Positions 56,733-64,000 of a stretch of DNA of 64,000 nucleotides are shown here, in pieces. The notes beneath the pieces are model-generated. The model saw only the letters and a list, made by a program, of their open reading frames with translations. It had not been told where the DNA came from and ran no database searches. The DNA comes from Notospermus geniculatus (taxonomy: Eukaryota > Nemertea > Pilidiophora > Heteronemertea > Lineidae). Position numbers and translations under genes: made by a program. The stretch spans positions 202,493-266,492 of the forward strand of contig NMRB01000272.1 of assembly GCA_002633025.1 (NCBI GenBank), given 5' to 3'. The number at the start of each line of letters is the position of its first letter. Positions within the stretch are counted from its first letter, which is position 1.

Positions 56733-56818
56733 ATGTGAGCCATGCCCATGAACAGCATACTGGTTGGGAGCATGATCTGCATTGCTCTTTTTGTCTTGTG
56801 TTATATTAAATGAATCCA

Positions 56819-57622
56819 GGTAAAAAAGACACTGGAAAAAAAGACACCGGAAAAAAAGACACAGTAAAAAAGACACTGGAAAAAAAGACACTGGTAAAAA
56901 AGTCACTAGAAAAAAAGACACTGGAAAAAAAGACACCGGAAAAATAGACACTGGAAAAAAAGTCAATGGAAAAATAGACACTGGGTAAAAAGTGTCACTT
57001 TTCACAAAACCATCACTCATTGTTGCATGATGAGGAAATGAACAATTTGGGTAAGATTTCCCCATTAACCTCCCTCCCCCCCCATAGGAGCAATATGACG
57101 AGAGGGCTAAGTCGGGGAAGAAGGATGACTGCCTCTGTCTGGGGCAATTTAATCCAAGAATTTCGACATTGAAACCTATGAACTACATTTAAGTTATTGG
57201 AAACATGAGGGATTTTGCACTCAAAATGTCAGATAGTTTCAGGTTGCTACTTTTATTGTGCTCCAATGCTTACAGGCCACTTGTTTCAGTGGTGATCACA
57301 GCTTTGGATGGGAAACCACCTGCAGGATGGAGTAACTAAACACAACTCAAGGTCCACCATAGTCCGAAATCCCATTTAAGTCTGATATTTTTGCTCAGCT
57401 GATTTAATCCAAAACAAACATAAATTGTGTCATATTTCAGCTTGACACAACATGTCCAATCCACCTATTGTGCTAACAGTACAATCTCAGGAATCTCGAG
57501 TACAGTGTCTATTTTTCCAGTGACTTTTTTACCAGTGTCTTTTTTCCAGTGACTTTTTTACCAGTGTCTTTTTTTCCTGTGACTTTTTTACCAGTGACTT
57601 TTTTTCCAGTGTCTTTTTTACC
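56819..57622. repeat. Mirrored minisatellites (GGAAAAAAAGACACT) around a 0.5 kb core
   Basis: 56819-56995 holds about eleven units of the form GGAAAAAAAGACACT; 57508-57622 holds about seven units of its complement (AGTGTCTTTTTTTCC). The arrays face each other, so the whole is a foldback. The intervening 56996-57507 is ordinary sequence without a gene. A minus-strand FPVSFFPVSFF-type translation is repeat read-through. Confidence 0.85.
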
Positions 57623-58270
57623 GTCTACCATTAAATGCGGACCTATTCCATATAAAAAAAGAAGAAAAAGTTAAAATCTAACTTAAAATGTCTCGGTTGT
57701 TTGTATACTCCATTTCAGTATTGCTATCATCAACACATTGTTAGTATGTCACTTGAACTATGGAATTGGTGTAACCTGGAAAAAGGCCAGCAGAGAAATT
57801 GCCGTCATTAACTTGAGAATAATTCGGTTCCCAAAAAAGCATCAAGTTTGAATAGTGGAGAAAGAGCATCATTAGAATAAGGAAGGTTTGTCTTAAACCC
57901 AGAAAATTACCCTCACATGAAAATGTACACCCCAAGTTCATGATGTCAATTACTTTGCTTGGATCTAATTGGCTCAACAATGCCGTCATGATCATTATGT
58001 GGTGAATGTATGTTGTTTCATCAGGACGAATATCATCATTTTCGAAAAAATATTGTCCTGGTTAAAGAAACTCTTCTAATGATGTAATCCACGTCACAGC
58101 CATGACCATCATTAGTGTCATCTACTCCGTGAATGCTCATCAGGCGCTGATGCCGGCCTTCCACATGAAACAAAACTTGGACAGTTGTGGCAAAACTGTC
58201 GCAATTAACGTACTGATGGGTCTTCCACGTGAAACTAAAAAATGTTGAAAGTCTCTGTCTACAAGCTCTA
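57623..58270. other. No recognisable gene
   Basis: Short repeated words (CTTCCACRTGAAAC) begin at ~58160 and continue into the duplicated block. No gene is supported. Confidence 0.4.
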
Positions 58271-59832
58271 TTGCAACTGTTGAGCCGTATTGTCGCAAGT
58301 TTTTGTCATGTGGCTCTTTTACGTGAAACAAAATTTGCTGATAATATCTGTCTGATGACTGCAGCGCATAGTTCAAAAAGTTTCCAGACATTTCTGGCGA
58401 TGAATAGAACAGGTGCTATTCAAAGCAATAACTGTCGGACATTAAAATAACTCCCGGACATAATCTATCAAGGCCTCTTCCACGCGACAGAAATTGATCA
58501 TGCAACAGAGTGTCTGACATGTTTCCAAGACTGTCGACAGTCTACTTGGAGAGCGTGCACCTTCCACATGCAAGTCGCTGTCGGACAGGAAAATTGCGAC
58601 AGAAAACTTGCAGGTGGAAGGCCAGCATATTTAGATCCGACAAAACCAACTGCCTCATGCCATGTTGTATTGACAGGGTCGTATAACTGCAGTGCCTTCT
58701 GCCCATCAGGTGACAGAGGTCTTCCCCACACCATACCTGGGTTGTATTACCTGGATTTTGTGTGACTGTAGAACTCAAAAACTGCCCAATGTCAATGAGA
58801 CTGGAAAATTTTAATGGTATGCACCTTTCCAGAAATTCTGTGGCCAGTTCTCGGAACTAAATTCTCCCCTCTGCTCGTCATCAAAAGCAAAATTTGTGGT
58901 CAACCGTGACCGTCTCTTTTGTATGGCTATGGAAGGGTCTAAAGAATCCCCCTTAAGCTAGGAATCCACTGCTAGTGATTTTATGCGTTGCTACTTGCTT
59001 TAACCTGCTACCTGCGATTGAATACTGATACCAGTCGCCGACTGAAATTGACCACATCTTCACCATTGGTGGAAATCACGTCTCTCTTAAGTGAGTCCAC
59101 GACGGTGATCGAGTGCCCTGAGTTGCAACGCAACCAAGTTGCAAAGCAAATCGCAATGCAAAATCAGCTTGAAAATCAATAGTGGATTTCTAGCTTGAGA
59201 CCTCATCACTGAACTAGTGAACACTGAGCGCCATATTTCTGAAAGGGCCGGTAGTCCACGTTATCTTTTAAGCCGATATTGTATGTTTCGTTGGAATAGT
59301 AAAACACCGTTGCTCCTATTATATCAGACTGTTGAAAAAAATTAGTCGGTATAGCCACCGCAGTCTGGTGCAAGCATGTCTTTATAGTCTGGCAACATCT
59401 AACTGAATGTGGATGTTAGGAAATTGATAGTTGGATTTTTTCTATGGACCTTTATTCACACGCGGCTCTTGAATAACCGGTGGACAGCGTGAACAATCGG
59501 GGAGCGTCCACAAATGGTCGATAGGCATGATTAAAAACCGCAAAGCTAGCTCTGGCACATTACATGACTTCCGCACTCCAGAGGGTCGAAGTTAGATGTG
59601 GTCGGCCGGACTTGACATCTTTTTGTTCATAATGATACATGTTGGAGGCAACTAGTGAAAAATGGGACGAGGTCTCCATTTTATAAGAACACTGGTAGAA
59701 GGTGATTGACTTCACAGTGCATCTGCACTCTTTTTGGCCTGGATGAAAAATGATCTCAGTTCATCCTCCCCTGACTAACATCATATGTGTGTGAGTGTTG
59801 TTAACCACACACCTCTTGAAGTTGTCTTCGCA
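58271..59832 (+). repeat. Tandem duplication, unit 1 (1562 bp)
   Basis: TTGCAACTGTTGAGCCGTAT at 58271 recurs at 59833, and the following ~1.5 kb match with few substitutions and small indels. The unit contains a stem (ACCTTCCACATGCAAGT / ACTTGCAGGTGGAAGG, 58557-58624) and a MITE at 58956-59195. The same small frames appear in both units (for example 58498-58734 and 60060-60296 minus), but none has a recognisable domain. Confidence 0.9.
58956..59195. mobile_element. 240 bp MITE, TIR AGCTAGRAATCCACT (second copy in unit 2, ~60513-60750)
   Basis: AGCTAGGAATCCACTGCT mirrors AGTGGATTTCTAGCT. The flanks are TTA and TGA, a possible degraded 3-bp duplication. The interior has CAACGCAACCAAGTTGCAAA words similar to the element at 43421. 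Confidence 0.7.
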
Positions 59833-61431
59833 TTGCAACTGTTGAGCCGTATTGTCGCAAGTTTTTGTCATGTGGCTCTTTTACGTGAAACAAAATTTGC
59901 TGATAATATCTGTCTGATGACTGCTGCGCATAGTTCAAAAAGTTTCCAGACATTTCTGGCGATGAATAGAACAGGTGCTATTCAAAGCAATAACTGTCGG
60001 ACATTAAAATAACTCCCGGACATAATCTATCAAGGCCTCTTCCACGCGACAGAAATTGATCATGCAACAGAGTGTCTGACATGTTTCCAAGAGTGTCGAC
60101 AGTCTACTTGGAGAGCGTGCACCTTCCACATGCAAGTCGCTGTCGGACAGGAAAATTGCGACAGAAAACTTGCAGGTGGAAGGCCAGCATATTTAGATCC
60201 GACAAAACCAACTGCCTCATGCCATGTTGTATTGACAGGGTCGCATAACTGCAGTGCCTTCTGCCCATCAGGTGACAGAGGTCTTCCCCACACCATACCT
60301 GGGTTGTATTACCTGGATTTTGTGTGACTGTAGAACTCAAAAACTGCCCAATGAGACTGGAAAATTTTATTGGTATGCACCTTTCCAGAAATTCTGTGGC
60401 CAGTGCTCGAACTAAATTCTCCCCTCTGCACGTCATCAGAAGAATTCAAAAATTGTGGTCAACCGTGACCGTCTCTTTTGTATGGCTTGGAAGGGGCTAA
60501 AGAATCCCCTTAAGCTAGGAATCCACTGCTGATTTTCTGCGTTGCTACTTGCTTTAACCTGCTACCTGCGATTGAATACGATCGCAAGGAACTGATACCA
60601 GTCGCCGACTGAAATTGACCACTTCTTCGCCATTGGTTGAAATCACGCAAGTCGGGACTACGGCGATCGAGTGCCCTTGCAACGCAACCAAGTTGCAAAG
60701 CAAGTCACAATGCAAAATCAGCTTGAAAATCAATAGTGGATTCCTAGCTTGAGACGTAATCACTGAACACTGAGCACCATATTTCTGTAAGGGTGTAGTC
60801 AACGTTATCTTTTACTATACTTTAATGTTAGTTTCATTGGAATAATAAAACACCATTGCTCCTATTATATCAGGCTGTTGGAAAAAAAGTAGTCGGTATA
60901 GCCACCACAGTCTGGTGCAATCATGTCTTTATAGTCTGGCAACATCTATCTAACTGAATGTGGAAGTTAGGAAATTGATAGTTGGATTTTTTCTACGGAC
61001 CTTTAATCACACGTGGCTCCTGAATAACCGGTGGATAGCGCGAACAATCGGGGAGCGTCCACAAATGGTCGACAGGCATGATTAAAAACCGCAAAGCTAG
61101 CTCTGCCACATTACATGACTTCCGCACTCCATTGGGTCGAAGTTAGATGTGGTCGGCGGGACTTGACATTTTTTTGTTCATTAATGATACATGTTGGAGG
61201 CAACTAGTGAAAAATGGGACGAGGTCTCCATTTTATAAGAACACTGGTAGAAGGTGATTGACTTCACAGTGCATCTGCACTCTTTTTGGCCTGGAGATTA
61301 TCTTTGCTGGAGCAGTATGGGTTGTTGTTGGATGAAAAATGATCTCAGTTCATCCTCCCCTGACTAACATCATATGTGTGTGAGTGTTGTTAACCACACA
61401 CCTCTTGAAGTTGTCTTCGCACCAAGCTCTC
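59833..61431 (+). repeat. Tandem duplication, unit 2 (~1599 bp)
   Basis: It matches unit 1. Differences include a ~40-base stretch near 61293-61333 missing from unit 1, whose edges share GGA. The unit ends at TTGTCTTCGCA, as unit 1 does at 59832. Confidence 0.9.
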
Positions 61432-61632
61432 TGAGCCTCCAGGGACCAATACATTGTTCTGCTATTATTCATTGCCGCAATTTCCTCCCCATCGACAGGG
61501 CAGTGAGCAAATATACCACGCTACTAAGAAGATGTTTGACGTTTTTCTGCTGTTTGTGATAATGTCTTTCTCTCATGGACACTTTACTCAGCTGATTTTC
61601 TGTCAGTGACAGTGTAATGTTCAGGTCCCTTT

Positions 61633-61985
61633 TTAGCTCACCTGTGAGCTATATAGTCGTCAGGCAGTGTCCGTTGTCATCGTCCGTTGTTGTCTGTTAG
61701 CAGGGCAAGTTTCGTAACCGCTGGGTCTATTGGCACCAAACATGGTACATATGTGCCCCTAGGTCAGATGACCTCAGACACCAAGTTTCGGTCCAATTTG
61801 ATTCCTGGCTTGGCTATTTCCGAAATGTTTAACCGTTGATCAGATCTTCACCAAATTTTTATCATAGGTACATCTGATGAAGATATATGACATACCACAC
61901 CTGGGTTTTTTATTTGACCTAATTTTCAAGGTCAGGGAGGTCAGAGTTCGAAATTTCACCGTTGGGTGGCACGGTCGTTTCATGA
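61633..61985 (+). mobile_element. AGCTCACCT family, 5' fragment
   Basis: It opens TTTTTAGCTCACCTGTGAGC, followed by GTCCGTTGTTGTC, then ACATGGTACATATGTGCCCC and GACACCAAGTTTCGGTC, ending near TGGGTGGCACGG without the family's 3' palindrome. From 61986 to 62549 there is no gene. Confidence 0.75.
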
Positions 61986-62549
61986 CTATAGGTCCATCAT
62001 TTTACTTATAATCATCAAGGCAACTTGGATCCATTTAGGTGTTCAAATTGAAAGCGAATTATTTGATTACAAAGGTGAAAGATTGTGTGATTTGTGCGTA
62101 AAAAAATCCTGTAGAGCCGACATCATGACGTTTTCAAATTGTAATGGTAAATGTAAAATGTAGGCTTGCAAAACCTCCCCAATACCAACAAGTCGCCCAT
62201 GGGCGATACGCTCAGCTGACAATATCGATTTTTAGGTGTAATTCAGTTAAATTGTAGGCACATGCTCTAGCCTGAAAACTGTCCCCGAACTAATTTCATG
62301 ACTTTAAGGCACAGAAGTAAAATAGCAGTGTTTCCAATGATACTGCAAGCCCTACATGCAGTACAAGATGATGATATGAATATCAACATCAGGTAACAGG
62401 GTAAAGCTACTGGGTTGCCTGGATGCCCCCACTGGTTAGTGAGACCACAACACAAATTCATGGTGCCAAGGTTAATCATTATCAATCAATGCATGCTCAC
62501 AGAGACTGTCCAAATTATATAACTATTTGAATGACCTAAATTACCAATT

Positions 62550-63492
62550 CAGGGTTGGAGCTGTGAAATATTTTCCCCTAGCCATTTCTTTAGCCACATT
62601 GAAGTCTTATTTAGCCAAAATCATTGGAGTTTAGCCACTTTCTCCTTCAGGCAAACTTATGATACATGGGGACCTTAGCCACATGTCTGGCACTGATATA
62701 GACATAGCCTGACAATGTCATGCCAGTTATGTGGTGCCTTGTGGATGTAGGTGACCCTGTAGAAAGAAGAAAGATGTTTCAGGTTTTTGTCACTGATACA
62801 TCCTGTATCCCATGATTGTTATTGATTCTCCATGTGGAAAAGTATTCCACTTGATATTGCTGACACCCTCCACAGTTATTGACACCACAGTACAGAAAAA
62901 TATTCCAAATATGTAGTGTTGTTGTTGATACACCCTATACAAAGTAGTAGTGTCGCCATCTAGTGCTAACTTGATGACTCATGCACAGAACATGTGCTCT
63001 GCATACATTAGTGGCACTGGCCCAGTTTTCCCGCCGAAAGATCGTCGATGACCAATACGGCTATGAAGTGAGCTAAGTTATTTAAGTAAAGATCTCCTTA
63101 CTGGATGAAATCTAGCAAACAAATTTGATATGACTGGAAACTGCATTCTTTCTGCATTACAGCCAAATTGATTATACAGGAATTCAGTGAGGGGTTTGAG
63201 AGAAATGGACTTGGAAATATAACAAGCTCTGTCAGATTGAATGCTGAAGTCGGGTCACTTCCGAGCTTGTGGCTGGTTTTCACAAGCTGAATAGGGCAAT
63301 CAACCTAAAATACCTGGGCAGCTTGGGGAAACATTATCGCCAGAAAGGTGTTTCGCACTTCCAGGGCTCTTTTTCGCCACATGGGGTTATTTTGAAGCCC
63401 TCGCCAAAATTTTAGCCACCTGATATTTTACTTTCGTCAACGGTATTTGCCGTTCGCCATTGGCGAAAATGCGAGCGGTAGCGCCAACCCTG
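62550..63492. mobile_element. 943 bp DNA transposon with CAGGGTTGG ends (second family copy)
   Basis: CAGGGTTGG at the left and CCAACCCTG at the right are inverted and flanked by CAATT (62545-62549, 63493-63497). TTAGCCAC and TTCGCCATTGGCGAA words link it to 3744-4692, which is almost the same length (949 bp). No transposase is visible. Confidence 0.75.
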
Positions 63493-63750
63493 CAATTAGG
63501 CATTGAGACTGCTGCCACACATAAAAGAATGAGTTGAAGTATGTTACCTTACCCGATGAAAGATTAGTCAGGCTATAACAGCATGTTGAACTTCTCAAGT
63601 GATGAAAAGCATGGTGGCCATTTTTATCAGCTAAGGTTCAACATTGTATCAGTGTTATCACTGGCTATGTGGGACAGGACACCAGTTACTGAGTTGCTCA
63701 TGCATAATTTAATTGGAACTTCAAAGTGTGGGAAATTCAAATACCCCTGT

Positions 63751-63836
63751 TTTTTAGCTCACCTCTGTGAGGTGAGCTTCTCCCATGGTGTGTCGTCCGT
63801 CGTCCGTCGTCGTCGTCGTCCGTTGTGAATCAATCG
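63751..63836 (+). mobile_element. AGCTCACCT family 5' end
   Basis: TTTTTAGCTCACCTCTGTGA and GGTGAGCTTCTCCCATGG followed by (GTCGTC)n closely match 43831-43910. The element is interrupted by a minisatellite at 63837. Confidence 0.8.
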
Positions 63837-63975
63837 TCTTGTGCACCAATTTTCTTGTGCACCTGTGAGGCCTTGTGCACCTGTACTTGTGCACCGGTGA
63901 GGCCTTGTGCACCAAAAAAGTTGCCTTGTGCATCAAAAAAGTTGCCTTGTGGATCAAAAAGTGTCTTTCCTTCTG
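63837..63975 (+). repeat. Minisatellite of CTTGTGCACC units
   Basis: CTTGTGCACC recurs about five times with spacers TGTGAGGC or AAAAAAGTTGC, grading into CTTGTGSATCAAAAA units. It sits where the AGCTCACCT element body would continue and may run past the window edge. Confidence 0.8.
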
Positions 63976-64000
63976 GATCAAAACAGACCCGGAGGACAAA

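Noticed and set aside
56718-57065. Minus-strand FPVSFFPVSFF protein
   Set aside because: Read-through of the AGTGTCTTTTTTTCC minisatellite.
10342-64000. HExxH exon of the metallopeptidase gene
   Set aside because: Candidate acceptors followed by a phase-compatible GTxW-like start were inspected (for example ~15857, 16072, 55116); all hit stops or repeats.

Overview
The window looks like repeat-dense intergenic and intronic DNA from a marine invertebrate, probably a deuterostome such as a cephalochordate, hemichordate or echinoderm. Reasons: spliceosomal introns with good donors and acceptors, tRNA-derived SINEs, very many short DNA transposons, and heavy use of the palindromes TACATGTA and TAGGCCTA. 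I cannot name the species. It is not bacterial: there are no operons and no long ORFs outside runs of N.

Only one protein gene is convincing. Two plus-strand exons (8214-8922 and 10209-10341) encode the first ~281 residues of a protein of the putative zinc metallopeptidase family typified by yeast YIL108W (Pfam 'Metallopep'). The exons join in phase. The exon expected next, carrying the HExxH zinc site, was not found in the rest of the window. A few other open stretches (14109-14475 plus, 20090-20503 minus) read somewhat like protein but are unassigned.

Nearly everything else is mobile or repetitive. From left to right: a ~3.7 kb inverted-repeat element with a 1.8 kb element nested in it (1.2-4.95 kb); a 1.38 kb long-palindrome element with a TTA target duplication and a pogo-type MITE inside it (6.56-7.94 kb); insertions inside both introns of the gene (9.1-11.1 kb); tandem arrays rich in TGACCT/AGGTCA (13.2-13.6 and 18.2-18.9 kb); foldback MITEs, minisatellites and a ~142 bp tandem array (19-26 kb); a TA-flanked foldback element carrying a SINE with its own target duplication (26.7-27.8 kb); a dispersed repeat split by a 1.17 kb element built from GGGATCCC arrays (28.1-29.8 kb); Harbinger-like elements with 3-bp TAA duplications (30.1-30.8, 40.3-41.7 and 49.8-50.2 kb); and a Mutator-like element with a 9-bp duplication (31.95-32.64 kb). 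Several copies of an AGCTCACCT...CCATGG family occur at 34-64 kb. The right end has two SINE copies, a 0.73 kb foldback element, a foldback flanked by mirrored minisatellites, a 1.6 kb tandem duplication (58.3-61.4 kb) and a second copy of a CAGGG-ended element (62.5-63.5 kb).

There is an 831-bp run of N at 38075-38905 and seven isolated single N bases. Several of these lie at repeat boundaries or between duplicated flanks and look like assembly joins. Element boundaries were read by eye from inverted repeats and, where possible, by comparing filled and empty copies within the window, so ends may be off by a few bases.
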